Positions 10,101-19,438 of a DNA stretch of 64,000 nt are shown in pieces. Under the pieces are notes generated by a model. The model saw only the letters and a list, made by a program, of their open reading frames with translations, was not told the DNA's origin and did not search any database. The stretch's first letter is position 1, and every line of letters begins with the position of its first letter. Source of the stretch: Nocardioides sp. zg-1230 (GTDB taxonomy: Bacteria > Actinomycetota > Actinomycetes > Propionibacteriales > Nocardioidaceae); assembly GCF_013155335.1 (NCBI RefSeq), contig NZ_JABJQZ010000008.1, forward strand, positions 558,001 to 622,000. The letters are read 5' to 3'. The translations under genes were made by a program, and so were the position numbers.

Positions 10101-10181
10101 GTGGCGCCGCGACGTGCTGGTAGTCCTTCGACGACACCCAGTAGCCGCCCCACTCCCAGCCGATCCGGGAGAACGCCGTGA
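7176..10181 (+). CDS. HTH - AAA/STAND ATPase - TPR regulator, paralogue 2
   Basis: A 1001 aa paralogue of the genes at 3680 and 11900. The N-terminal HTH reads IGRRAGCSHTTVYHLF (residues about 35-50). Walker A is GEPGIGKT near 126, the Walker B block is ALVLEDLHWSD, and the TPR-like region ends with AYCRWRAAKLALLEGR. It starts at ATG 7176 with GGGAGG 4 nt upstream. Unlike the other two copies it runs on for about 35 residues after the conserved end, through a 12-bp tandem repeat coding SAPV units and into the convergent CapA gene (92 bp overlap). This suggests loss of the original stop codon. It diverges more in sequence than copies 1 and 3 do from each other. Confidence 0.75.
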   Translation: MGLLHQPELEPGPHRELVDALHRLHHEAGRPSVRAIGRRAGCSHTTVYHLFTHPRLPAWSLVEVVVPALGGDPADFRDLWLAATADGARHLPPPARTIAGRRAELLVVRRHLEAGGGLLVVTGEPGIGKTTVMTAASQQVSTFVARAGGVPILADAPFALVADALRQVWLDDEGRWFGEALGRCPAFVPAALARILPEVGAPGRDVDDRFATARLFAAIESTLAALASFRPLALVLEDLHWSDPSSRGFVERHVVGGRGVPIVASMRTGESAEADGWLVRVRREAALVLNLAPLTLKETRDQLRLLIGPRLRRGDVERVHGLSRGVPLFTEELVRSPSADAVPEPVAELLSRQVDHLSPSARAVLLVAALADRPLPAGLVADATSMDRPELTDALRELVSCHLLADPYTTADVTVRHPLLAATVRARLVPGEAAPVHRRLASVLAATARPSPAEVAEHWRGAGDPREELRWRVAAGRAACDGLARDEEAVHWERALDLWPEDGPAPAEAGTTRSELLLELVHAMIGSGRTEQARSRVAEALSLAGVVPRADHALALRRASQVMADVDAEAAVRLADEAIAVLTELGDRVTLVRALGDKSCALRGAGRYDDAYPVVDQALAVSAELDDLALRRGALIERAWLDVAAGHTLAGLRAAREARTMLVEDDPFSDVWLGTYHTDLLLMLCAPADDVADAADPGLAAVRAAGIESWVLSTLLLCNVAEARIHAGAVGSASRLVRPRTRDVPQQGTRFFHLLRAWIEVLRGDLEAADRRLETLTRLEFGVSAHLQGVVSVQALCDLWRGLPVQALERIGDRIAGETATSWSPYTGTLLCLAARAAADVAEADPTRRPVLAARLAEWQHQWSADPLGPDAPHAAAPAARSTWRAELARLHGVAQLQHWAGAAEQWDLVGRPHEAAYCRWRAAKLALLEGRGTLAGRLLRRAHAQARGHVPLLGVIDRTRAAVSAPVSAPVSAPVAPRRAGSPSTTPSSRPTPSRSGRTP
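10065..10100 (+). repeat. three 12-bp tandem repeats at a convergent gene overlap
   Basis: Units GTCAGCGCTCCC, GTCAGCGCCCCC and GTCAGCGCCCCC lie head to tail. On the plus strand they encode VSAP repeats in the tail of paralogue 2. On the minus strand every unit offers a TGA, and the third contains the stop of the CapA-M15 gene at 10090. Confidence 0.8.
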
Positions 10182-11784
10182 CCGGGAGGTCGCCGGCCCG
10201 GATCACGCCGAGGCGGGCCGGTGCCGATCGGTCGCGGCGGACGTCGGCGAAGGCCCGGCCGGCCGGGGGGTCGACGCGCCCCGGGCGGACGTAGGGGTTC
10301 TGCACCGGGTTGATGTCGATCGCCTCGCCGTAGGCGTGCTGTGACCAGCTCGTCTGTCCCGCGACGCGGCGGCAGTTGAACCCGGAGGTGTTGTTGGCCG
10401 CCATGGAGAGGTCGTCATCTGCGCGGTAGTCGTCGACGAGGCGCATCCGGGCGATCGGGAACCCTGCGTCGTACAGGCGTCCGAAGACCTCGGTCACGGG
10501 TCGCGCCCACCGTCGGTGGACGACCATCTCGCCGGTGCGGGCGCCGCCGTCGAAGTCGCGGTGGGTCATCCGGAGGTGGCGCAGGTCGCGCAGCGGCACG
10601 GGGCACCCGGGGCGGTGGCTGCGGCGCATCCGGTCGGCCAGGTCGGCGTCGACGCGACTGATCGAGGACTCGTACGCCGGGTCGTCGGCCTGCGCCTCCG
10701 CGCGGTCGTTCGCGAGTCCGGTGCAGCGCTGCCGGGACCGGAAGTCGGCGACGGCTCGCGTGCGGTCGGGACCGGCGAGCGGGACCGGGCGGCCGTCGAC
10801 CGGCGAGATGCGGGCCGGCGTCCACGACTTCTGCACGGCTCCCCCGCCGTCGAGGGTGACGGTCAGGACGCCGCTGGCGGCCTGCCGGGCGTGGTACCAG
10901 ACGAAGTTGCCGAGGCCGTAGCCCACCACCGCGTCGCCCGCCCACCCCGCGCCGCCGAGGACGTGGGAGTGGCTGCCCACGACGACGTCCGCGCCGGCGT
11001 CGGCGAGGTCGCGGGCGAGCAGCCGCTGCGACTGGGTCGGGCAGGACTGGTACTCCTTGCCCCAGTGCAGGTAGACGACGACGAGCTGGTCCTGCGCCGA
11101 GGCCGCCTCGACCGCGGCGACCAGCGCGTCGGCGTTGCTGCCTCGCGCCGACGCCGTACCGAGGCTGCCGGGGCGTGCGGTCCACACGGCGCTCGCGCCC
11201 TCGCGCTGGACCATGTCCGCGGCGAGGAAGGCGACCTCGAGCTCACCGACCTCGACCACGTGCGGGGCGTACGCCGCTGCACCCCGCCCAGCGCCGACCA
11301 TCGCCACGCCGCGGTCCCGGCCGGCGGCCAGCGTGTCCTGCAGGCCCGTCGCGCCGTAGTCTCCGGCGTGGTTGTTGGCCACGCTCACCACGTCGACACC
11401 GGCGTCGGCCAGCACGTCGACGGAGCGGGGTCCCGTGCGGAACCAGTAGCGGTCGCCGGGGTTCTCCAGCTCCTTGGGGTCGCGCTGTCCCCGCCGGGTC
11501 ACCGGTGTCTCGAGGTTGACCATCGCCACGTCTGCGTCCCGCAGCGTCCGGGAGATGCTCCCCAGCCCGCGCGGGCGGTCCAGCAGCTGCCCGGCCACGC
11601 CCTCGAAGTGCACGTCCCCACCGAACGCGAGGGTCACCTCACCCTCCCGCAGCGGCTCGGTCGTCGAGGTCTCTCCGGCGGCGGGACGCGACGGTGGCGG
11701 TTCCTCGGCGGGGGCCGAGCTGCACCCGGAGAGCACCAGCACGCAGGCGACGACTCCCCCGACGTGACGCGCCCGAACGTCCAT
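10090..11784 (-). CDS. lipoprotein fusing a CapA-type domain to an M15 D,D-peptidase
   Basis: A 564 aa protein with signal peptide and lipobox at Cys21 (VLVLSGC). Residues about 48-330 are a CapA/PgsA metallophosphatase-like domain, shown by GDVHFEG, NLETPV, VANNHAGDYG, YLHWGKEY, GSHSHV and GYGLGNFVW. After a linker, residues about 400-560 match M15 D-Ala-D-Ala carboxypeptidases (VanY/M15C). Zinc ligands are expected at His483 and Asp490 (SQHAYGEAID) and His557 (DYQHVA). CapA proteins are linked to poly-gamma-glutamate capsules, while M15 enzymes trim peptidoglycan stems. One lipoprotein with both suggests a surface enzyme acting on gamma-linked or D-amino-acid peptides. The start is ATG, with a CACAAT -10-like box 6 nt upstream. 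Confidence 0.85.
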   Translation of the reverse strand: MDVRARHVGGVVACVLVLSGCSSAPAEEPPPSRPAAGETSTTEPLREGEVTLAFGGDVHFEGVAGQLLDRPRGLGSISRTLRDADVAMVNLETPVTRRGQRDPKELENPGDRYWFRTGPRSVDVLADAGVDVVSVANNHAGDYGATGLQDTLAAGRDRGVAMVGAGRGAAAYAPHVVEVGELEVAFLAADMVQREGASAVWTARPGSLGTASARGSNADALVAAVEAASAQDQLVVVYLHWGKEYQSCPTQSQRLLARDLADAGADVVVGSHSHVLGGAGWAGDAVVGYGLGNFVWYHARQAASGVLTVTLDGGGAVQKSWTPARISPVDGRPVPLAGPDRTRAVADFRSRQRCTGLANDRAEAQADDPAYESSISRVDADLADRMRRSHRPGCPVPLRDLRHLRMTHRDFDGGARTGEMVVHRRWARPVTEVFGRLYDAGFPIARMRLVDDYRADDDLSMAANNTSGFNCRRVAGQTSWSQHAYGEAIDINPVQNPYVRPGRVDPPAGRAFADVRRDRSAPARLGVIRAGDLPVTAFSRIGWEWGGYWVSSKDYQHVAAPRGR

Positions 11785-11899
11785 CCCTCGATTGTGCCCC
11801 GGGCGTGGTTGAACCTTTGTCGAGCCTGGTCGCTCCGGGGATGGACACCACTGTCGGACCGGCAGATCCTTGGATCACGACCGGGCGGAGGGAGGTCTC

Positions 11900-14812
11900 G
11901 TGAGCGCGCTCCCCCGCCCTGACCTGCCACCCGGACCGCACCGCGACCTCGTGGTCGAGCTCCACGGCCTCCACCACCGCGCGGGGTGGCCCTCGCTGCG
12001 CACCCTCGCTGCGAGGACGGGCGTCTCGCACACGACCGTCTCCAAGGTCTTCTCCGCGCCGGCGCTCCCGACCTGGGGCACCCTCGAGCTGCTGGTCGAG
12101 GCGATGGACGGTGACACCGGCGAGCTCCACCGGCTGTGGCTCGCGGCGACCAACCCGTCGGACGTGGGTCCCACGCCGGCACCGGGGATCGCCGGCCGTC
12201 GGAGCGAGCTCGCGGCCGTACGCCGTCATCTCGAGGAAGGCGCCGGCCTCCTCCTCGTCACCGGTGAGGCCGGGATGGGCAAGACCACGGTCCTGACGAG
12301 TGCCGTGGCGCAGGTGCAGGACACCGTGCTGGTCGCCTGCGGCCGGTGCCTGCCTCTCTCGAGCGAGGTGCCACTGCTGCCGATCGCCGACGCGCTCCGA
12401 CAGCTGGGGCGTGCCGACGACGGGCGGGCCGCGGCCGACGCCTTCCACACGTGCCCCGCGCACGTACGCGACGCCGTGTCGGTCCTGCTGCCCGAGTGGT
12501 CCACGGAGACCGTGGCCGTTCCGCACGCGGACGACCGGTGGCTGCGCCAGAGGCTGTTCCTGGGTGTCGCCGAGCTCTGCCACGCCGTGGCCCGGTCACG
12601 GCCCTTCGCGTTCGCGCTGGAGGACCTGCACTGGGCGGACGGCCTGACGCTCGACCTCGTCGAGCACCTCGTCCGGGACTCGCAGGTGCGGGTGCTGGGC
12701 TCGTGGCGCACCGACGACCCGGAGGTGACCGAGCAGCACCGGGAGTGGTTCGCCCGGATGCTTCGCGACGCGGACACGGTGCCGTTGGAACCGCTCACCG
12801 CGGAGGAGACGTGGGAGCAGGTGCGGCTCCTCCGCCCGGACGCGACGGCCGAGGACGCGGCCCGGATCCACGTACGCAGTCGCGGCCAGCCGCTCTTCAC
12901 CGAGCAGCTCGCACAGGCCGACGCGGGACACCCCACCTACCTCGACGACCTCCTGGACAGACGCGTCGGACACCTGGCCGGCGCCTGGTGGGCCGTCGCG
13001 TCCGTGCTGGGCGTCGCGGACCGACGGATGACCGCACCAGAGGTCGCGCGCGCCGCCGATGTCGAGGAGGGGTTGCTCGCCGACGTGGTGCGAGACCTGC
13101 GGGAGCAGCGACTGGTCGACGTCGATGCGGGCGGCGTGCAGCTGCGCCACCCGCTCCTCGCCGAGGCCGTGCGGCGTCGGCTGCTGCCCGGTGAGGCCGT
13201 CACAGCGCACCGCGCGGTGGCCGCGACCCTGGCCGCGGGCAGCGACCCCGAACCCGCCGAGGTCGCACTGCACTGGCGGGCCGCCGACGACGCGGACGAG
13301 GAGCGCGCCTGGCAGGTGCGAGCCGCGCGCGCCGCGGCCGAACGCTACGCGGGGATGCAGGCGGCCGGCCACTGGCTGCGCGCACTGGCACTGTGGCCTC
13401 CCGGTGCGGCCGAGGTCGACGACCCACCGGTGCGCCGTCACGAGGTCGTGGCGGGCCTCGCGGCCCAGCTCGACCTCGCCGGTCGGCCGCGCGACGCCGT
13501 GCCCGTCCTCGAGTCCGAGCTGGCCCTGGCGGACCCGCCACACCTGTACGACGTCGCCGAGCGCGCGGACCTGCTCCACCAGCTGGCCAGGTTCAACTCC
13601 TCGCAGTTCGTGACGGGAGACGTGGGCCTACGACTCGTGGCGCAGTCGATCGAGCTCTACCGGACGCTGCCGCCGACCCCGGGACTCGCCGCGGCGCTGA
13701 CGTGGCGAGGCACCGAGCTCGAGTGGCACGGTCGGCGCATCGACGCGACGCTCGCCCTGGCCGAGGCCGCCCAGGTGGCTGCGGAAGCAGGGGACCGCCA
13801 GCTCGAACGAACGGTCCGGGCGCAGTGGGTCTGGCAGCTCGCCACGCTGGGTCACGACGGGGCCCTCGACGAGATCGAGCGCGTGGTCCGCGACTTCGGT
13901 CCCGACGGCGACCTGCCGCGGAACCTGTACGTCGCCATCCGCCACACCGACATCCTCCTCATGGCCGGGCGTCCTGCGGACGAGGTGCTGCGAGCTGCGG
14001 AACCGACGTTGCAGCAGGCAGCACGGTGGGAGGCCACCACGAGCCGAGCCAACGTGCTCCTGAGCAACGTGGCGCAGGCGCTGCGCCGCGCCGGTCGCCT
14101 CCGCGAAGCGGTGCAGCGCCTGCAGGTCGACACCAGCAACGACGTGCCGGACGGCGTGCCCTTCCTCCACCTCGAGCGTGCCATGCTGGAGGTGCTCCTC
14201 GGCCACGAGGAGGAGGCGCGACGGCGGCTGGGTGTGTTCGACGTCGGTCATCACGAGGTCGTCGACACGGTGCTCCTCGCGGGGCGCCTGCACTTCGCGG
14301 CCTGGATGGGAGACCCCGCAGATGGCATCCCGCTGGCACGGGCCGTGCTCCTCGGGCGACATGACGAAGTAGCGCCCGGAACCGCGGGTGACCTCCTCGT
14401 GCTGACCGCCCGCACCGCCGTCGACGCGTCGACCGCCGGCACCGTCTCGGAGCGGAGGACCGTCGCCCGCAGCCTCGACGAGCTCCGGGCGGCCATGCAC
14501 CACGACCCCTTCTCGCGCACCTCGGTGCTGGCCGACCGGGCATGCCTTCCCCAGTGGGACGCGGAGAGGCTGCGCCTGCTCGGTCAGGACACCGTCGAGG
14601 CGTGGCTGGGAGCGGCCACCACCTGGCACGACCTCGAGCGTCCGCACGACGCGGCGTACTGCCGGTGGCGAGCAGCCGAAGCGGCGCTGCGCGAGGGTCG
14701 AGGGACGGTCGCAGCGCGTGTGTTGAAGAGGGCCGCCGTCGATGCGCGAGAGCACGTCCCCCTCACGCACGCGATCGCCGAGACGGCCGCCACCGGACGC
14801 CGCAGGGGGTGA
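11900..14812 (+). CDS. HTH - AAA/STAND ATPase - TPR regulator, paralogue 3
   Basis: A 970 aa protein, almost the same length as paralogue 1 and co-linear with it from the first residues (SALPRPDLPPG). HTH LAARTGVSHTTVSKVF at about 36-51, Walker A GEAGMGKT, Walker B block AFALEDLHWAD, and C-terminal block AYCRWRAAEAALREGR then VDAREHVPL. The GTG at 11900 follows GGAGG by 4 nt, and the paralogues begin at the same place. An earlier in-frame ATG at 11870 adds ten unconserved residues. It ends one base before the convergent flavoprotein gene. Function as for paralogue 1: probably an ATP-dependent regulator with unknown signal and targets. Confidence 0.75.
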   Translation: MSALPRPDLPPGPHRDLVVELHGLHHRAGWPSLRTLAARTGVSHTTVSKVFSAPALPTWGTLELLVEAMDGDTGELHRLWLAATNPSDVGPTPAPGIAGRRSELAAVRRHLEEGAGLLLVTGEAGMGKTTVLTSAVAQVQDTVLVACGRCLPLSSEVPLLPIADALRQLGRADDGRAAADAFHTCPAHVRDAVSVLLPEWSTETVAVPHADDRWLRQRLFLGVAELCHAVARSRPFAFALEDLHWADGLTLDLVEHLVRDSQVRVLGSWRTDDPEVTEQHREWFARMLRDADTVPLEPLTAEETWEQVRLLRPDATAEDAARIHVRSRGQPLFTEQLAQADAGHPTYLDDLLDRRVGHLAGAWWAVASVLGVADRRMTAPEVARAADVEEGLLADVVRDLREQRLVDVDAGGVQLRHPLLAEAVRRRLLPGEAVTAHRAVAATLAAGSDPEPAEVALHWRAADDADEERAWQVRAARAAAERYAGMQAAGHWLRALALWPPGAAEVDDPPVRRHEVVAGLAAQLDLAGRPRDAVPVLESELALADPPHLYDVAERADLLHQLARFNSSQFVTGDVGLRLVAQSIELYRTLPPTPGLAAALTWRGTELEWHGRRIDATLALAEAAQVAAEAGDRQLERTVRAQWVWQLATLGHDGALDEIERVVRDFGPDGDLPRNLYVAIRHTDILLMAGRPADEVLRAAEPTLQQAARWEATTSRANVLLSNVAQALRRAGRLREAVQRLQVDTSNDVPDGVPFLHLERAMLEVLLGHEEEARRRLGVFDVGHHEVVDTVLLAGRLHFAAWMGDPADGIPLARAVLLGRHDEVAPGTAGDLLVLTARTAVDASTAGTVSERRTVARSLDELRAAMHHDPFSRTSVLADRACLPQWDAERLRLLGQDTVEAWLGAATTWHDLERPHDAAYCRWRAAEAALREGRGTVAARVLKRAAVDAREHVPLTHAIAETAATGRRRG

Positions 14813-14813
14813 C

Positions 14814-15893
14814 TCAGGCCGCGTCCGCGGCCAGGTGCCGCGACACCGCGAGCGCGGCCTGGCGGCCGGCGCGCGAGGCGCCGACGGTGCTCGCCGACGG
14901 GCCGTAGCCGACGAGCTGGACGCGCGGGTCGACGACCGACGTGGTCGCGCCCTGCACGTTGCCGGGCACGGGGACGAGGGCGATGCCACCCGCGGACGAC
15001 CGCAGCCCGAGGGGCGCGAGGTGCTCGACGGCAGGCCGGAAGCCGGTCGCCCAGAGGATCACGTCGACCCGCTCGAAGCGCCCGTCCTCCCACCGCACGC
15101 CGTCGGGCTCGATCCGCTCGAACATCGGGAGCCGCCGCTCGTAGACGCCGAGCCGGGCGGCCTCCTGCTCCTGGGGACGCAGGGCCAGACCGGTCACGCT
15201 GACCACGCTCGCCGGCGGCAGGCCGCGTCGTACGCGCTCCTCGACGGCGGTGACCGCGGCGAGGCCGGCTGCGGAGTCGAAGTCGTCGTCGCGCCACACC
15301 GGCGGACGCCGGGTCACCCACAGCGTGTCGGTGACGGGCGCGAGCTCGCCCAGGAGCTGGACCGCGGAGGCGCCGCCGCCCACCACCAGCACCCGCTTGC
15401 CGCGGAAGTGGTCGGCGCCCGGGTAGCCGGCGGTGTGCAGCTGCTCGCCGGCGAACGACGCGATGCCCGGGTAGTGCGGCACGAACGGGCGGGTCCAGGT
15501 ACCGGTGGCGTTGACCAGGGTCCGGGTGCGCCAGACGCGGTCACCGGCGCGCACGACGAGCAGGTCGCCCTCGCTCTCGACGCGGTCCACCCGGACCGGG
15601 CGCACGACGGGGAGGTGGTGCCACCGCTCGTAGCCGTCGAAGTAGTCGGGCACGAGGAGGTTGGCGGCGCGCCGGCTGCCGTCGGGTGCGGTCGAGGCGG
15701 GCAGGTCGGCGACCCCGTGCACGTCCTCCATGCTCAGGGACGACCAGCGGTGCTGCCACGCCCCGCCCGGACCCGGGTTGGCGTCGAGGACGACATGGTC
15801 GATGCCGCGCTGGCGCAAGAAGTAGGACGCGGCGAGGCCGGCCTGACCGGCGCCGATGACGACCGAGTCCAGCACCGGGTCGGGGTTCTCCAT
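14814..15893 (-). CDS. flavin-dependent monooxygenase-like oxidoreductase (CzcO/ArsO type)
   Basis: A 359 aa two-dinucleotide-binding-fold protein. The FAD site is GAGQAGLAASYFLRQRG at about residues 14-30, followed by GGAWQHRW. The NAD(P)H site is VLVVGGGASAVQLLGEL near 170. ATGTW and ILWATGFRP are the family's conserved ATG segments. Such proteins are annotated as NAD(P)/FAD-dependent oxidoreductases, and some are Baeyer-Villiger or arsenic-linked enzymes. The substrate cannot be read from the sequence. It is divergent from the PEP-mutase-like gene 63 bp away. Confidence 0.8.
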   Translation of the reverse strand: MENPDPVLDSVVIGAGQAGLAASYFLRQRGIDHVVLDANPGPGGAWQHRWSSLSMEDVHGVADLPASTAPDGSRRAANLLVPDYFDGYERWHHLPVVRPVRVDRVESEGDLLVVRAGDRVWRTRTLVNATGTWTRPFVPHYPGIASFAGEQLHTAGYPGADHFRGKRVLVVGGGASAVQLLGELAPVTDTLWVTRRPPVWRDDDFDSAAGLAAVTAVEERVRRGLPPASVVSVTGLALRPQEQEAARLGVYERRLPMFERIEPDGVRWEDGRFERVDVILWATGFRPAVEHLAPLGLRSSAGGIALVPVPGNVQGATTSVVDPRVQLVGYGPSASTVGASRAGRQAALAVSRHLAADAA

Positions 15894-15956
15894 GCCGGGT
15901 CAACGCACGCCCGTCCAGACCTATGCCCGCCCGGTCCGGCGTGGCAGCCTCGACCC

Positions 15957-16724
15957 ATGACCACTTCCGTCGCTGCACTCGCCACCCGCCTCCTGGAGCT
16001 CCACCACACCGGCACCACGCTGGTCCTGCCCAACGTCTGGGACGCCTGGTCCGCGAAGGTGGTCGCCGAGGCCGGCTTCGGCGCGCTCAGCATCGGCAGC
16101 CACCCGCTGGCCGACTCCCGCGGCCAGGGCGACAACGAGGACATGACGCTCGACGACGCCCTCGACGGCGTACGCCGGATCTGCTCGGCCGTGCCCGACG
16201 TCCCGGTGACCGCCGACATGGAGGCCGGCTACGGCGCCGCGCCCGCCGAGCTGGTCGAGCGGCTGCTCGAGGCCGGTGCCGTGGGCCTCAACGTCGAGGA
16301 CACCGTGCACTCGGAGGGTGGGCGGATGCGGTCGGCGGCCGAGCACGCCGACTACATCGGCGCGGTGCGCCAGGCGGCCGACGCGGCCGGCGTCGACCTC
16401 GTCGTCAACGCACGCACCGACGTCTTCCTCAAGAAGGACCTCTTCGACGACCCGGTCGCCGAGGCGATCACCCGCCTGCGGGCCTGCGAGGAGGCGGGCG
16501 CGCGCTGCGTCTACCCCGTCGGCGTACCGGACGCGACCGCCCTGCAGGCCCTGCTCGACGCACTGTCCGGGCCGGTCAACGTCATCGCCAACCCGCGCAC
16601 CGGAAGCGCCGCCGGGTCGCTGGAGGACCTGCAGGTGATGGGCGTGCACCGGGTGACCTTCGGCCCCAAGCTGATGCAGGAGCTCGCCCCCGACCTCGCC
16701 GCGCTGGTCGCACCCTGGAGGTGA
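15957..16724 (+). CDS. isocitrate lyase/PEP mutase superfamily protein
   Basis: A 255 aa single-domain TIM-barrel enzyme. PNVWDAWSAKVVAEAGF near the N terminus, PVTADMEAGYG near residue 83 (metal-site acidic residues), LNVEDTVHSEGG and VVNARTDVFL are typical of the PEP mutase/2-methylisocitrate lyase superfamily. The KKCGH catalytic loop of true isocitrate lyases is not present, so it may be an oxaloacetate hydrolase, a carboxyvinyl-phosphonate mutase relative or another C-C lyase. CAGCCT lies six nt before the ATG, a weak leaderless -10. The fumarase gene follows 39 bp downstream on the same strand, so a C4-acid role is plausible but inferred. Confidence 0.8.
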   Translation: MTTSVAALATRLLELHHTGTTLVLPNVWDAWSAKVVAEAGFGALSIGSHPLADSRGQGDNEDMTLDDALDGVRRICSAVPDVPVTADMEAGYGAAPAELVERLLEAGAVGLNVEDTVHSEGGRMRSAAEHADYIGAVRQAADAAGVDLVVNARTDVFLKKDLFDDPVAEAITRLRACEEAGARCVYPVGVPDATALQALLDALSGPVNVIANPRTGSAAGSLEDLQVMGVHRVTFGPKLMQELAPDLAALVAPWR

Positions 16725-16763
16725 CGTCCAGGCGGGCGCCGACCCGGCGTAGCATCACCAGCC

Positions 16764-18458
<1,695 letters not shown>

Positions 18459-18461
18459 CGC

Positions 18462-19322
18462 TCAGGTGGCGCTGATGCGGGCGGCGAGGTCGGCCGCCGC
18501 CTCCCCGATCCGGTGGCCCAGCACCTCTGCTCCCTCGACCCGCCCCTGGTGGGCGCCACCGAGCCAGACGGTGGCGATCGGCGCGATGGCCTGCACGGCC
18601 TCGCGCACCGCCGGGAGGTCCTCGACGGTCGGGACGGCCAGCACCACGGCGTCGGGCATCAGCGCACGGGCGGTGTCGACCCAGCTCTCGACCGGCAGGT
18701 CGGCGCCGAGGTAGGTGACGTTGACGCCGCGGCTGCGCAGCACCATCGCGAACGCCATCACGCCCAGCTCGTGGCGCGAGCCGCGGGCCAGTCCGGCCAT
18801 CACGTGCGGCGCCGCGGGCTCAGCGTGCGGCAACTGGTGGAAGGCCTGCGCGAGCCGACGCAGGACGGCGGCGCTGACGAAGTGCTCCCCCGCGACGCTG
18901 ACGGCGCCCTGCTGCCAGGCCTCACCGAGCCGCACGAGCGACGGCATCAGCCACTCGTCGACCGCGACGGCCAGGTCACCCTCGGCGAACGCCTTGTCGA
19001 GCATGCTCTCCAGTCGTACGACGTCGAAGTCCTCGCCGCACGAGGCCAGGTCGTCGAGCCGGGCCAGCGGCGATCCCGGCCTGGGCTCGGCGGCGACGGA
19101 GCCGACCGGCTCGTCCAGCACGCGCCTGGCAGCGTCTCGCGGCGCCCACCCCGAGTCGACGAGGTCGCGCATCACGGACAGGCGGCGGACCGCCTCGTCG
19201 TCGTAGAGGCGGTAGTTGCCCTCGGTGCGGGCCGGTGACACCACGCCATACCTCTGCTCCCACTTGCGCAGGGTCTCGCGCGGCACTCCGGTCAGCTGTG
19301 CGGTGCGTCCGACGGTGTACAC
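18462..19322 (-). CDS. MerR-type regulator with B12-binding domain (CarH/LitR-like), copy 1
   Basis: A 286 aa protein. Residues 1-70 are a MerR winged HTH (YTVGRTAQLTGVPRETLRKW, then NYRLYDDEAVRRL). Residues about 85-165 are the helical cobalamin cap with the diagnostic W-x9-EH motif (Trp136, Glu146, His147). The rest is a Rossmann B12 domain with a candidate lower ligand His184 (SRHELG) and WLGGAH. CarH proteins bind DNA as B12-dependent tetramers and release it in light. Here the residue after Trp136 is Gln, whereas Thermus CarH has the His that ligates cobalt after photolysis. The GTG at 19322 has TACCCT 7 nt upstream. The TGGACA repeats lie just behind it, so autoregulation is likely. Confidence 0.88.
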   Translation of the reverse strand: MYTVGRTAQLTGVPRETLRKWEQRYGVVSPARTEGNYRLYDDEAVRRLSVMRDLVDSGWAPRDAARRVLDEPVGSVAAEPRPGSPLARLDDLASCGEDFDVVRLESMLDKAFAEGDLAVAVDEWLMPSLVRLGEAWQQGAVSVAGEHFVSAAVLRRLAQAFHQLPHAEPAAPHVMAGLARGSRHELGVMAFAMVLRSRGVNVTYLGADLPVESWVDTARALMPDAVVLAVPTVEDLPAVREAVQAIAPIATVWLGGAHQGRVEGAEVLGHRIGEAAADLAARISAT

Positions 19323-19343
19323 GTCCCCAAGGGTAGCGAACTT

Positions 19344-19365
19344 TGGACAAAGTGTGGACAGCGAT
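19344..19365 (+). promoter_or_regulatory. pair of 11-bp direct repeats (candidate CarH-type operator)
   Basis: TGGACAAAGTG at 19344-19354 is followed without a gap by TGGACAGCGAT at 19355-19365. The pair overlaps the region where the -35 element of the minus-strand regulator promoter (-10 at 19330-19335) should lie. Characterised CarH proteins bind 11-bp head-to-tail repeats, and T-x-x-ACA is a plausible variant of their core. Confidence 0.65.
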
Positions 19366-19389
19366 CTACCGTTCCCTTGTCCCCAACAG

Positions 19390-19411
19390 TGGACAAACTG
19401 TGGACAACCCG
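19390..19411 (+). promoter_or_regulatory. second pair of 11-bp direct repeats upstream of small secreted protein
   Basis: TGGACAAACTG (19390-19400) and TGGACAACCCG (19401-19411) are again exactly 11 bp apart. They end 27 bp before the ATG at 19439. An inverted half-site TTGTCC lies at 19378-19383. The position suits control of the plus-strand gene. Confidence 0.65.
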
Positions 19412-19438
19412 CAGGCGCACTCCCCAGGAGACCCACCC

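Noticed and set aside
3603..11847. TGGACA words 51-76 nt before each of the three STAND-like genes (3604, 7124, 11842)
   Set aside because: They are single copies without the 11-bp phasing of the CarH-type arrays, and the surrounding bases differ. A shared regulator is not supported.
14742..15956. Upstream in-frame extension of the PEP-mutase-like gene
   Set aside because: It is antisense to the flavoprotein gene and has low-complexity composition. The family N terminus begins at 15957.
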